A stretch of 64,000 nucleotides of DNA from Arenibacter sp. ARW7G5Y1 (GTDB lineage Bacteria > Bacteroidota > Bacteroidia > Flavobacteriales > Flavobacteriaceae): contig NZ_QJJZ01000012.1 in the NCBI RefSeq assembly GCF_003201775.1, positions 85,395 to 149,394 on the forward strand, written 5' to 3'. The notes beneath the pieces were generated by a model that made no database searches, was not told the DNA's origin, and worked only from the letters and a program-made list of their open reading frames with translations. Position numbers and translations under genes: made by a program. Positions 39,096-47,677 of the stretch are shown in pieces; positions within the stretch are counted from its first letter, which is position 1; each line of letters starts with the position of its first letter.

Positions 39096-39818
39096 ATGAA
39101 AACAAAATCTTTTTACATAAGTCTTATTTTATTATGCTGTCTTATTTCATCCTGTGACCATGAAATTATTAGGGTAAGGGGAGATATTACCACTAGGGAG
39201 GTAAATTTAACGGGGTATTCCGCTTTGGATGTCTCGGATGCGTTTCGCACCTATGTCCAATTTTCAGATACGGAAGAAAAGATAGAAATTGAGGCCAATG
39301 AAAATCTACATGATAAGATCATAGTTGAAATGGTTGGAGGCACCCTGCGCATTAAGGTGAAGAACCACACAAGTATAAGGGGAAATCCAACCTTGAATGC
39401 ATACATTATTACCAAAAGGATTACAGATTTTGAATTATCAGGTGCTTCCAAAGTAATCCTGGATTCTGAATTGGTAGCGTCCGACGTCTCCATTGAACTT
39501 ACGGGAGCTTCCGAATTTACCGGGGAGTTGGATTTGGAGCATTTGGAACTGGAAGCAGGGGGGGCCGCACATATAGACATTTTTGGGCAAGTTGACAAAT
39601 TGGAGGCTTCCCTATCTGGGGCCAGCACACTTAAGAATTACGACCTAGTGTCCAAGGCATTGGACATCCGATTATCCGGAGCAAGTGATGCCTATCTTTC
39701 GGTAACCGAAACCATCGATATCGACGCATCAGGTGCCAGTAAATTAAGATATAAGGGAAGTCCCGTTATCAATAAATTAAAACTATCGGGAGCTTCGGAA
39801 ATAATTAAGAAACCATAG
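39096..39818 (+). CDS. GIN-domain (DUF2807) lipoprotein
   Basis: A 240-residue lipoprotein with lipobox ISSC (Cys about 20). The mature part is a right-handed beta-solenoid-like repeat of the putative autotransporter-adhesin head (GIN, PF10988) family. It has the family start (REVNLTGYSALDVSDAFRTYV) and repeated LSGAS/LTGAS/ASGAS steps (about residues 115, 135, 175, 195, 210 and 233). The family is widespread in Bacteroidota; its role is unproven, with adhesion or envelope functions suggested. It is a single-gene unit lying between a terminator upstream and another just downstream, so it is independent of the SusC2 operon. Confidence in the family is high and in function low. Confidence 0.9.
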   Translation: MKTKSFYISLILLCCLISSCDHEIIRVRGDITTREVNLTGYSALDVSDAFRTYVQFSDTEEKIEIEANENLHDKIIVEMVGGTLRIKVKNHTSIRGNPTLNAYIITKRITDFELSGASKVILDSELVASDVSIELTGASEFTGELDLEHLELEAGGAAHIDIFGQVDKLEASLSGASTLKNYDLVSKALDIRLSGASDAYLSVTETIDIDASGASKLRYKGSPVINKLKLSGASEIIKKP

Positions 39819-39822
39819 TAGA

Positions 39823-39870
39823 ACCCTTGGTTAAGTGTGCCAAATAGCACACTTAACCAAGGGTGTTTTT
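39823..39870 (+). terminator. Strong intrinsic terminator after the GIN-domain gene
   Basis: A perfect 18-bp stem (39823-39840 with 39847-39864) closes a six-base loop (CAAATA) and is followed by TGTTTTT-type sequence. The stem begins five bases after the stop codon. The T tract is short and follows one G, so it is strongest on the plus strand but not ideal. Confidence 0.85.
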
Positions 39871-40035
39871 GTATATGGCCTACCTACACCAAGTGTCCCG
39901 GAACCGATTAGTTTGGCCTTTAAAATTGTTATAGTCAATAAATCCAATGGCTAGCTAATGCCCTTTATCAGGGGGATTACATGCGTTTCCTTATAACAAA
40001 GACCACACTCCAAGTTATTGGGACTCCCCTATAAC

Positions 40036-41448
40036 CTATTTTGAACTCTTTTGAATCCTTTTGCTAAATACCAAAAACAGCACACCACAAAGGAGCCAGG
40101 CCGGCAAGGTAACAAAGGATAGGAATACATCGAATTGAACGGATATGAAATAGAACAATCCAAAGCTGATGGCCCATGCGAAAAACACCGCCTTATTAAA
40201 TTTTAAATTTGCCACCTCGGCGTAATTCTTAACGATACCCGCCTGCTTATGGAAAAAATGTTCGAACACTATTATAGCACCGAAAGGCGCCAAAATAAAA
40301 CCATATAGGGCTACAAAGCCAAGTAATTTCATGGCAAAGGCCGGAAATAGACCAGCTACTGTGGCCAAGGTCCCGGCAATTATGGTAACCCAAAAAGTGG
40401 ATAATTTGGGTACTATGGCCTGAAAGGCCAATCCTGCCCTATATATTGTTGGGTTGGCAGTGGTCCACCCGGCCAAAACCACGGCAATTATTCCAAAGAT
40501 ACCTATGGCATTGTACGCCAAAGGTCCCGGGGCTACCGTGGGTGCCTCCCCGTTTGAAAGAAGTCCTTGGGCTTCCGGTGATTTTAAATAAACGGCATAC
40601 AACAGTGCTGCCGCTATCCAGGCCATATAATGTCCTACATACATTCCCGCTGCCGTGGTCCATCCACTACTTGCCTTTTTGGCAAATCGGAATACCGATA
40701 AATCGGACATTCCTACGTGCATGGCCGCATTGGCAAACCAGGACCAAATAACAACATGCCAGAAGGTATATTTGATCTGTCCGGGAAAAGGTTCCGAACC
40801 TTCGCCCCATATATTCCAAAATTCCGATAGACTGCCTACCCCCAATTGATTAAGAGCCACAATGCCACAGGCCAAAAAGGCCAACACTATTACAGGGGAC
40901 ATCCAGTTCGCCGCTTTGGATACGGTTTCATAGCCTTTGGATGCTATCAAAGAGATTACTACTCCAAGGGCAATAACAATAATAATCCAGGTCATGCCGT
41001 TGGGCATGGTATCGGTAAGCTTGGGCATTTCCATATTAAAGGGAATCCCCACCGCCGTGGCCGAAACCGTAATCATGGAACCTGCCAAAAAACAAAAGAG
41101 CACTCCATTGGCCAAATTATAGCCGGTAACCAAATTTTTTCCGCAGATCTTTTCTAGTTGATAATACAAGGTCAATCTATATTTTACGGCAATTTCCGCC
41201 GTTAGGAACCGCCAGCTTAACACAGCCAATAAATTCCCTAATAGCAGGCCAACAATTAGATCAAAGGCACTTACCCCCGTTGTCAAAAACAAAGGGCCAA
41301 TTACAAATTCGGTACCTGCAGCGTGTTCCCCGGCATACATCCCAAGAAAACTCTTCCAGCTTTTTAATTTGGAGGTGGGCACGGGTACACGTTCAAATTC
41401 CCCACCTGCTATATCTTCTATCTCTTCTTCTATGTTGAATTGGCTCAT
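40036..41448 (-). CDS. NCS1-type (purine/cytosine permease-like) transporter, candidate L-rhamnose permease
   Basis: A 470-residue membrane protein with about 12 transmembrane segments and a LeuT-like NCS1 architecture. The N-terminal SFLGMYAGEHAAGTEFVIGPLF segment and the first half resemble codB-type permeases. NCS1 members classically carry nucleobases, hydantoins or thiamine. Here it is the last gene of a four-gene rhamnose operon and no RhaT-type symporter or sugar ABC transporter is nearby. The simplest inference is that it carries L-rhamnose (or a rhamnose-containing product) into the cytoplasm. The 113-bp gap after the kinase has no terminator. The family call is good, while the substrate is inferred from context only. 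Confidence 0.8.
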   Translation of the reverse strand: MSQFNIEEEIEDIAGGEFERVPVPTSKLKSWKSFLGMYAGEHAAGTEFVIGPLFLTTGVSAFDLIVGLLLGNLLAVLSWRFLTAEIAVKYRLTLYYQLEKICGKNLVTGYNLANGVLFCFLAGSMITVSATAVGIPFNMEMPKLTDTMPNGMTWIIIVIALGVVISLIASKGYETVSKAANWMSPVIVLAFLACGIVALNQLGVGSLSEFWNIWGEGSEPFPGQIKYTFWHVVIWSWFANAAMHVGMSDLSVFRFAKKASSGWTTAAGMYVGHYMAWIAAALLYAVYLKSPEAQGLLSNGEAPTVAPGPLAYNAIGIFGIIAVVLAGWTTANPTIYRAGLAFQAIVPKLSTFWVTIIAGTLATVAGLFPAFAMKLLGFVALYGFILAPFGAIIVFEHFFHKQAGIVKNYAEVANLKFNKAVFFAWAISFGLFYFISVQFDVFLSFVTLPAWLLCGVLFLVFSKRIQKSSK

Positions 41449-41561
41449 AATGGTTGGTTATTATTTTGGGTTATAGTGTACAGCTAAACATTTAATTATT
41501 ATTGGTCGCTTAGGGTCTAAAACTGGGCACGTTCATTTTTTTTATGGTTTGGTATTCATGA

Positions 41562-42935
41562 TTATTGTATAATGAATGGCACATGTTTCTTTAATGCATA
41601 ATTCTTTTTAAGGAATTTGGAGTTCAGTCTTACATCCGATATACACAGTGCCGCACCAAGGGCAGATCCCAGGGAGGAATCCGTGGTACTTAGTTTCATG
41701 TTTCTTAGATAGTGAGATATAAGTTGAATATAAACGTCGTTATCCGAAAAACCTCCATCAATATATAACTTCTCGATGTTATCTTTCCCATTCACCATTT
41801 TTATACTCTCTACCTGTAACAACACCAACTCCACCATTAATTGGTGATAGGCATGTTCAAACTGGTCGTAAGGAATTCTAGTGGACTCTGGCATCCTTTC
41901 ATCACTAAAACTAACCCATCGGTACATATATTCAAAATCCCTGACAATCTCCAAATAGATGTCATGGTTGAACCGAATGGTTTTATGGTATTCGTTGGAA
42001 ACCTTAAAATGCTCGGAAAGTCTTTTAACTTGTTCCTTATATTCATTGCCAAGGAACAAGCTTGAAGCCTTGACCGCCTTACCGTTGATCCTCATATAAT
42101 TGATGCATTTTTTATCAATATCAGAATCTGTCAGCACTTCTTCCGAAAATGGGTTCATGGCTATACTCCAGGTCCCTGTGGATACCAATATGAACTTTTT
42201 TCTTACACTGCGGATATAGGGCAGTAGTGCGGCAGAGCTATCATGTATCCCTACACCAATCTTAATACGTTTGCCATTATAGTTCATATTAATACTGGTC
42301 TCGGTAGAAACTATCCGTGGCAATATTTTGTTTATCCCCTCATTATAGACCCAATGGTGATAATCCTTTTTGGTATAATCCCATAATGCCGTATGGCAGC
42401 CTATGCTGGTATATTCACATACTGGGATACCCGTAAAGACAAAACTTATATATTGGGGCAAGTGCAAGGAATATTTTATTCTTTTAAAAATTTCGGGTTT
42501 TGTATACTTCAGCCAGTACAGTTGAATCCCAGAATTCAATAATCCTGAAACCGGGGAACCTGTAACTATGGCAAAATCCCGTTCGGGTCCATATTTATTA
42601 TAAAATGAGGTTATAATTTCCTGAGGAATCTCCTTGGTATAATTATAAAGTGGTGTTAGCACCTCATCATTTTCGTCCAAGTGTACCAAACTGGCACCAT
42701 AGGTTGAAAAGTTGATGGAAGTTATATCGTATTTTTGAGCCTCCAAAATCCTGTCAAACACCTCCTTCAGCCATTTTTTTAATTGCTCCAGATCTTCTGT
42801 AGGGTAGCCATCCTCATCATAAATATTCTCAAATCGCGTATATTCCCTGTACACTTCCTGAAAATCCTGATCGAATAGAAAGAATTTTTTATTGGTCTTG
42901 CCTATATCGAATACTGCCGTTACCTTCTCTTTCAT
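41562..42935 (-). CDS. FGGY-family carbohydrate kinase, probable L-rhamnulokinase
   Basis: A 457-residue cytoplasmic kinase. The N-terminal phosphate-binding segment is FDIGKTNKKFFLFD (about 9-22), the hinge/second phosphate segment is VSTGTWSIAMNP (about 251-262), and the adenosine-side motif is DGGFSDNDVYIQ (about 395-406). The DIGKTNKK form differs from the DLGASSGR start of classical RhaB. It fits the rhizobial-type rhamnose pathway, as do the neighbouring isomerase and aldolase. It would phosphorylate L-rhamnulose to L-rhamnulose 1-phosphate with ATP. It lies nine bases downstream of the isomerase stop codon, so it is co-transcribed. Fuculo- or xylulokinase activity cannot be excluded by sequence alone. 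Confidence 0.87.
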   Translation of the reverse strand: MKEKVTAVFDIGKTNKKFFLFDQDFQEVYREYTRFENIYDEDGYPTEDLEQLKKWLKEVFDRILEAQKYDITSINFSTYGASLVHLDENDEVLTPLYNYTKEIPQEIITSFYNKYGPERDFAIVTGSPVSGLLNSGIQLYWLKYTKPEIFKRIKYSLHLPQYISFVFTGIPVCEYTSIGCHTALWDYTKKDYHHWVYNEGINKILPRIVSTETSINMNYNGKRIKIGVGIHDSSAALLPYIRSVRKKFILVSTGTWSIAMNPFSEEVLTDSDIDKKCINYMRINGKAVKASSLFLGNEYKEQVKRLSEHFKVSNEYHKTIRFNHDIYLEIVRDFEYMYRWVSFSDERMPESTRIPYDQFEHAYHQLMVELVLLQVESIKMVNGKDNIEKLYIDGGFSDNDVYIQLISHYLRNMKLSTTDSSLGSALGAALCISDVRLNSKFLKKNYALKKHVPFIIQ

Positions 42936-42944
42936 TGGATGGTT

Positions 42945-44225
42945 TTATAATCCCGAAGCTTTGCTGTTCCTGCCCCTTACCCTGATCAAATTTTCCCTGA
43001 CCTCAAGCGAACGATAGGCATCCAAGGGAGAGAGGGCTCCCCCACCCTTGCGCCTAGCCTCCTGCAACAAAGGCCTTACATCCGTGCGATAGGCATTCTG
43101 AAGGATCTCCTGGCAGCGAACTACGTCGTTCTCCATTTGTGCCGTCCTCAATTGGGCCTGATCTATTAAAAGCGCCTTGGCATAAGCTTCCTGGATGGCT
43201 TCCAGGGACTGGATCAAATCCTCCAGGGGATCTTTGATGTTATGGCTGGCATCGATCATCCATGCCGGGTATGGATTTTGGGGGTTATTCTCCATCCCGT
43301 ACACCAATTCGTTAAAAATTAAAAAGAGCGCGTAAGGTTTTATGCTCCCTACGGTAATATCATCGTCCCCGTATTTACTGTCATTAAAGTGAAATCCGCC
43401 CAGTTTGCCCTTCATCATCAGGGTGGCTACGATCTGTTCAATATTGGTATTGGGCAAATGGTGCCCCAGATCTACCAGGGTATACGCCTTTTCCCCACAT
43501 TCGTTGGCCAACATAAACGAAGTTCCCCAATCCTGGATTACCGTACTGTAGAAGTTTGGCTCATAGGGCTTGTATTCAATGAACAGCTTCCAGTCCTCCG
43601 GCAAGGCACCGTAGATGTGCTTAAGACTGTCCTGGGTATTTTGCAATGCCTGCTGAAAATTGTTCTGTCCCGGAAAATTGGACCCATCGGCCAACCAGAC
43701 CGTAAGACTATTGGAGCCCAGCCTGTTGCCTATTTCGATGACCTCCAAATTGTGCTGGACCGCCTGGTCCCTGATGGCCTTTTCCCTATTGCTCAACGAA
43801 CCGAACCTATAACTTTCCTTGGCATTATTTTGATCCTGAAAGGTGTTGGAGTTTACCGCATCAAAAACGATATTGTGCGAGGCCGCCAACTGCTTTATGG
43901 CTTCATAATCCTGTGGTATGTCCCAGGGAATGTGCAGGGAGATGGCACCGGCCGTTCGGGTAAGGGCGTGCAAAATACCAACGTCCTCTATTTTTTGTTC
44001 CAGACTGGACGGTTCCCCCTGAAAGGAAAACCTACCAAATCTGGTTCCACCTGCGCCTAGGGCCCAACTGGGAATTGCCACTTGGAATTCGGCCAATTTA
44101 TTGATGATATCGGGTACATTACAACCGTCCTTTACCAGGACATTCGACAAAAAATCGAACTTTTCCCGGTGCGCACTTAAATCCTTTTGGTTCCTTTCCT
44201 GTATTCTTGCTTTATCCAATCCCAT
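42945..44225 (-). CDS. rhaI: L-rhamnose isomerase (Pseudomonas stutzeri/rhizobial type)
   Basis: About 426 residues from the ATG at 44225. An ATG 14 codons upstream (44267) lies inside an intergenic hairpin and is unlikely. This is a TIM-barrel metal-dependent isomerase converting L-rhamnose to L-rhamnulose. Key residues known from the P. stutzeri enzyme can be matched by spacing: a metal Glu in FIEYKPYEP, Asp and His in LVDLGHH, the metal His and acidic pair in GGFHFNDSKYGDDD, and a final Asp in MIDASHN. It belongs to the subtype distinct from E. coli RhaA. It is second in the rhamnose operon, 84 bp after the aldolase/dehydrogenase and nine bases before the kinase. Confidence 0.92.
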   Translation of the reverse strand: MGLDKARIQERNQKDLSAHREKFDFLSNVLVKDGCNVPDIINKLAEFQVAIPSWALGAGGTRFGRFSFQGEPSSLEQKIEDVGILHALTRTAGAISLHIPWDIPQDYEAIKQLAASHNIVFDAVNSNTFQDQNNAKESYRFGSLSNREKAIRDQAVQHNLEVIEIGNRLGSNSLTVWLADGSNFPGQNNFQQALQNTQDSLKHIYGALPEDWKLFIEYKPYEPNFYSTVIQDWGTSFMLANECGEKAYTLVDLGHHLPNTNIEQIVATLMMKGKLGGFHFNDSKYGDDDITVGSIKPYALFLIFNELVYGMENNPQNPYPAWMIDASHNIKDPLEDLIQSLEAIQEAYAKALLIDQAQLRTAQMENDVVRCQEILQNAYRTDVRPLLQEARRKGGGALSPLDAYRSLEVRENLIRVRGRNSKASGL

Positions 44226-44247
44226 AATATTTCCAATTAGAGTTAGA

Positions 44248-44278
44248 CCTGTCAGGAATTGGTACATTACCTGACAGG
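44248..44278 (-). other. Intercistronic hairpin between rhaD and rhaI
   Basis: CCTGTCAGG (44248-44256) and CCTGACAGG (44270-44278) are exact reverse complements around a 13-base loop. There is no T run on the coding strand, so it does not look like a terminator. It may stabilise or mark a processing site in the operon mRNA. Confidence 0.5.
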
Positions 44279-44309
44279 CCCTAAAAAACTAACTCAACTA
44301 ACTTACTAA

Positions 44310-46430
44310 TTATCTTACAAATGCGTTGGCCATACCTCCATCAACATTTATTATATTGCCCGTGGTCTTATCCAAAATGGCAACACAGGCAAAAACACCG
44401 TTGGCAATATCCTTTGGATAAATAATCTCGTTCAATAAATTTCTTTTGGCGTAATGTGCCGGAAGTTCGTCCACTGTAATTCCGTAGGCCTTGGCCCTTC
44501 CTTCGGCCCAATCGCCTTCCCATATCTTACTGCCCACGATGACCCCATCAGGGTTCACGGTGTTGACACGGATCTTATCCGCGGCCAGTTCGGCGGCCAA
44601 CAAGCGGGCCATATGTTGCTGTGCCGCCTTGGCGGTTCCGTAGCCCACATTGTTCGGACCTGCCACAAGACCGTTCTTGCTGGCAATACTAATAAAATCT
44701 CCTCCCAAACCTTGTTTGCGCAATATGGCAACGGCCTGTTTGGCAAGTTCAAACTGCCCTTTCACCAAAACATTCTGTAAAATGTCCCAATCCTTTTCGG
44801 TAGTCTCCTCCAAAGGCTTGGAAATGGCAAGTCCCGCGCTATGTACCACTATGTCCACCCCTCCAAACTCCAAACATGCTTTCTTATATGCTTCCTGGAT
44901 AGATTCACTTTTGGTAACATCGCAAACGGCATAACTGGCCGTATCCGGTCTATAAGTGCCTACGGCCTCTTGCAATCGGTCTTCGGCTATGTCCGTCAAT
45001 ACCACATTGGCACCTTCCATTGCCAATTTATCGGCAATGGCCTTGCCTATACCACCACCTGCTCCGGTAACCAAGGCTACTTTTCTGGATAATGGCTGTT
45101 CTTTCGGCATACGCTGTAATTTGGCCTCCTCCAGCAACCAATATTCAATATCGAAGGCTTCCTGTCTGGGCAAAGATGTATACTCCGTTATGGCCTCAGC
45201 GCCCTTCATTACGTTAATTGCATTGATGTAGAACTCACTGGCCACCCTAGTGGTCTGTTTGTTCTTTGCAAAACTGAACATCCCGATACCCGGGTAGATG
45301 ATAATCACTGGGTTGGGGTCGCGCATTGCCGGACTATTGTCCCTTTTACAGGTTTCATAATAGTCTTTATACTCTTGTCTGTAGGCCTCAAAGGCCGGTT
45401 CCAATTTTTTCAATACAGCTTTGGTATCGTCCAGATCCTCCTTGGGATCCAGACCCAATACCAAGGGCTGTATTTTTGTTCTTAGAAAGTGATCGGGACA
45501 GGAAGTGCCCATTGGGGCCAAACGCGCCAAATCCTTGCTATTGATATACTCCAACACCACATCACTGTCCGTAAAATGTCCTATCATCCTATTTTCGGAA
45601 GAACAAAGTCCTCGGAGCAGCGGCATTATTTGAGAGGCCTTTTCTGCTCGTTCCTTTTGCGGCAGACTTTTAACTTTCTGTCCTCCAAAAACGCTGCCCT
45701 TCTCTTCTATTTTCTTGGCAATATACGCAGAGGCCGATTCTATGACCTCCAAGCTGTTCATATAACATTCATAAGAGGTATCCCCCCAGGTGAAAAGTCC
45801 ATGACTGCCCAAAACAATTCCCCTAATACCGGGATTGTCGTTCAAACATTTTTCCAATTGCAGCCCTAGATCAAATCCTGGCCTTTGCCATGGCACCCAT
45901 CCCATGGTATCTCCCCAGATCTCTTTGGTGACCTTTTCACTATCCTTGGCCGCAGCTACCGCTATTAAAGCATCGGGATGCAAATGATCTATATGTTTAA
46001 AGGGAAGTAGGCCGTGCAAAGGTGTATCTATGGACGGAGCCTTACTTTCCAGATCGTAGATACAATGTTCAAACAGCCCTACCATCCGGTCCTCATCCGC
46101 AAGCCCTCCATAAACGTTTTTCAGGTTTCTCAATCGTTCTGTATACAGTCCGGCGATACCTGCCTTGTTCAAGGTACCTATATCCCCTCCGGAACCCTTG
46201 ATCCACATTACTTCTACCTCTTCATTGGTCAATGGATCCTTTTCAATGGTCTTACAACTGGTGTTTCCCCCTCCATAATTGGTAATTCGAAGATCGGCCC
46301 CTAAAATATTCGACCTGTAAAGAAACAGTTCTACCTGATCATCACCTAGCGCCTCTACCTTGCTCTCTTCCCAGAGATAATTAACATATTTAAAATTCTT
46401 TGCGGAATCATTCATTTTTAATAGCTTCAT
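44310..46430 (-). CDS. rhaD: Bifunctional rhamnulose-1-phosphate aldolase / lactaldehyde dehydrogenase
   Basis: A 706-residue cytoplasmic fusion. The N-terminal half (about 20-410) is a class II aldolase with zinc-ligand candidates HLHP (about 150) and GSHGLFTWGD (about 215). The C-terminal half (about 435-700) is a short-chain dehydrogenase with TGAGGGIGKA (NAD site), a Ser in SIASKNG and the catalytic pair YGTAK. It splits L-rhamnulose 1-phosphate into dihydroxyacetone phosphate and L-lactaldehyde and oxidises the aldehyde. It is the first gene of the operon. A second ATG five codons in (46415) is plausible because the predicted -7 box ends only 14 nt before 46430 and the second ATG has a more A-rich upstream stretch. 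The promoter carries regulon site B. Confidence 0.93.
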   Translation of the reverse strand: MKLLKMNDSAKNFKYVNYLWEESKVEALGDDQVELFLYRSNILGADLRITNYGGGNTSCKTIEKDPLTNEEVEVMWIKGSGGDIGTLNKAGIAGLYTERLRNLKNVYGGLADEDRMVGLFEHCIYDLESKAPSIDTPLHGLLPFKHIDHLHPDALIAVAAAKDSEKVTKEIWGDTMGWVPWQRPGFDLGLQLEKCLNDNPGIRGIVLGSHGLFTWGDTSYECYMNSLEVIESASAYIAKKIEEKGSVFGGQKVKSLPQKERAEKASQIMPLLRGLCSSENRMIGHFTDSDVVLEYINSKDLARLAPMGTSCPDHFLRTKIQPLVLGLDPKEDLDDTKAVLKKLEPAFEAYRQEYKDYYETCKRDNSPAMRDPNPVIIIYPGIGMFSFAKNKQTTRVASEFYINAINVMKGAEAITEYTSLPRQEAFDIEYWLLEEAKLQRMPKEQPLSRKVALVTGAGGGIGKAIADKLAMEGANVVLTDIAEDRLQEAVGTYRPDTASYAVCDVTKSESIQEAYKKACLEFGGVDIVVHSAGLAISKPLEETTEKDWDILQNVLVKGQFELAKQAVAILRKQGLGGDFISIASKNGLVAGPNNVGYGTAKAAQQHMARLLAAELAADKIRVNTVNPDGVIVGSKIWEGDWAEGRAKAYGITVDELPAHYAKRNLLNEIIYPKDIANGVFACVAILDKTTGNIINVDGGMANAFVR

Positions 46431-46444
46431 AAATTATATATTCG

Positions 46445-46490
46445 CTAAAGTATTACAGAGTCCTCCTGTTTGCATCCTGTACTGTACTGC
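46445..46490 (-). promoter_or_regulatory. Predicted promoter with shared regulon operator (site B, rhamnose operon)
   Basis: The plus strand at 46474-46490 reads ATCCTGTACTGTACTGC, an almost exact match to site A at 8286-8302. On the minus strand, 21 nt toward rhaD, lies TACTTTAG (46445-46452), one mismatch from TAnnTTTG. CTG recurs every 5 bp. The site lies in the 200-bp gap shared with the divergent GntR gene and so could also autoregulate that gene. Confidence 0.72.
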
Positions 46491-46630
46491 ATCATGTGAT
46501 ATTTTTTTTTAGTTTTTCATTATTGTGCCCACCAAATGAGCTAAAGTTTGCCAATAATATTAAGTTTATAGCGCAATAATTACCAAATTTGCCTTAAACG
46601 TGTTAATCTTAGCCGTAAATTTGCTGTTTT

Positions 46631-47677
46631 ATGGATATGTTTCAATACATAAAGATCGATGACAATTCTAGAATCCCTAAATATAGGCAGATTGTAGATT
46701 CCATAATCAATAATATTTCCAATGGAAATCTAAAGATCGACGACAAAATCCCTTCCATCAATAGCTTGAGCGAAGAGTTCATACTTTCTCGGGACACTGT
46801 TGAAAAAGCCTATCAAATACTCAAGGAACGTAAGATAATTACCTCCATTAGGGGAAAAGGATATTACATCACTAGGACTAAACTCATATCCAAAGTCAGC
46901 ATTCTTTTTCTCATCAATAAGTTGAGCGCCTATAAAATGCGTATTTACAATTCGTTTATAAATACCATAGGGGGCAATTCCCATACCGACCTACATATTT
47001 ACCATTGCGACAACTCCCTTTTTGTGAGTTTAATAGAGAAAAATATCAACGCTTATGATTATTACATCATCATGCCCCATTTTAAGACGGATGACCTAAA
47101 ACACATAAATTATACGGATGAGGCCATTAAGGCCATCAATAGGATCCCCAAGAATAAACTTATTTTGATGGACAATAACAATCTTGAAATTCCAGGGGAT
47201 ACCATTGAAATATACCAAGATTTTGAGAATGACATCTATAATGCCTTAAAGGAGGGGTTGGCCAAGATATCGCGATATGGAAAAATGATACTGGTCTATC
47301 CAGAAAATGCCGTTTACCCCTATCCCAGAAGAATTTTACAAGGCTTTCGTAAATTTTGCGTGGAACACAAAATAGATTTCGAAGTCCTAAACGAAATTTT
47401 TGATGACATCGTCCTTAAAAAGGGCGACCTCTTTATTACCATTGAAGAAACCGACCTGGTAAGTTTGGTAAATCAGATCCGTGATAAGGAGTTTATTTTG
47501 GGCCTTGAAATAGGGGTAATCTCCTATAACGACACCCCGCTTAAGGAGTTGCTCGGCATTACCGTTATTTCCACAGATTTTAAGGCAATGGGCGAGACTG
47601 CATCCCGTATGATTTTGAACAAGGAAAAGGGAAAGATTAAAAACCCATTTAATTTTATAGACAGAAATTCCATTTAG
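46631..47677 (+). CDS. GntR-family regulator with LacI-like sensor domain
   Basis: A 348-residue regulator. The N-terminal GntR winged helix (about 5-80) contains IPKYRQIVDSIINNISNGNL, KIPSINSLSEEFILSRDTVEKAYQ and IRGKGYYIT. The C-terminal part (about 90-345) has the periplasmic-binding-protein/LacI-type sensor pattern (VSILFLINKLSAYKMRIYNSF, ending GETASRMILNKEKG) rather than the usual FCD or UTRA domain. This kind of regulator senses a sugar directly. Its gene is divergent from the rhamnose operon, with site B in the gap, so it is the best candidate for recognising the four shared 17-bp sites; rhamnose or a derivative is the likely effector. The protein family is clear, while the site assignment is inferred. 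Confidence 0.9.
   Translation: MDMFQYIKIDDNSRIPKYRQIVDSIINNISNGNLKIDDKIPSINSLSEEFILSRDTVEKAYQILKERKIITSIRGKGYYITRTKLISKVSILFLINKLSAYKMRIYNSFINTIGGNSHTDLHIYHCDNSLFVSLIEKNINAYDYYIIMPHFKTDDLKHINYTDEAIKAINRIPKNKLILMDNNNLEIPGDTIEIYQDFENDIYNALKEGLAKISRYGKMILVYPENAVYPYPRRILQGFRKFCVEHKIDFEVLNEIFDDIVLKKGDLFITIEETDLVSLVNQIRDKEFILGLEIGVISYNDTPLKELLGITVISTDFKAMGETASRMILNKEKGKIKNPFNFIDRNSI

Noticed and set aside
40036..41448. Assigning the NCS1 protein as a purine or cytosine permease by family name
   Set aside because: No nucleobase metabolism gene is nearby and it sits in a rhamnose operon; only the family, not the substrate, is supported.
41449..41561. AGTGTACAGC upstream of the NCS1 gene as a fifth regulon site
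   Set aside because: Only a short part matches, the CTG repeat is missing, and there is no -7 box at the conserved distance.
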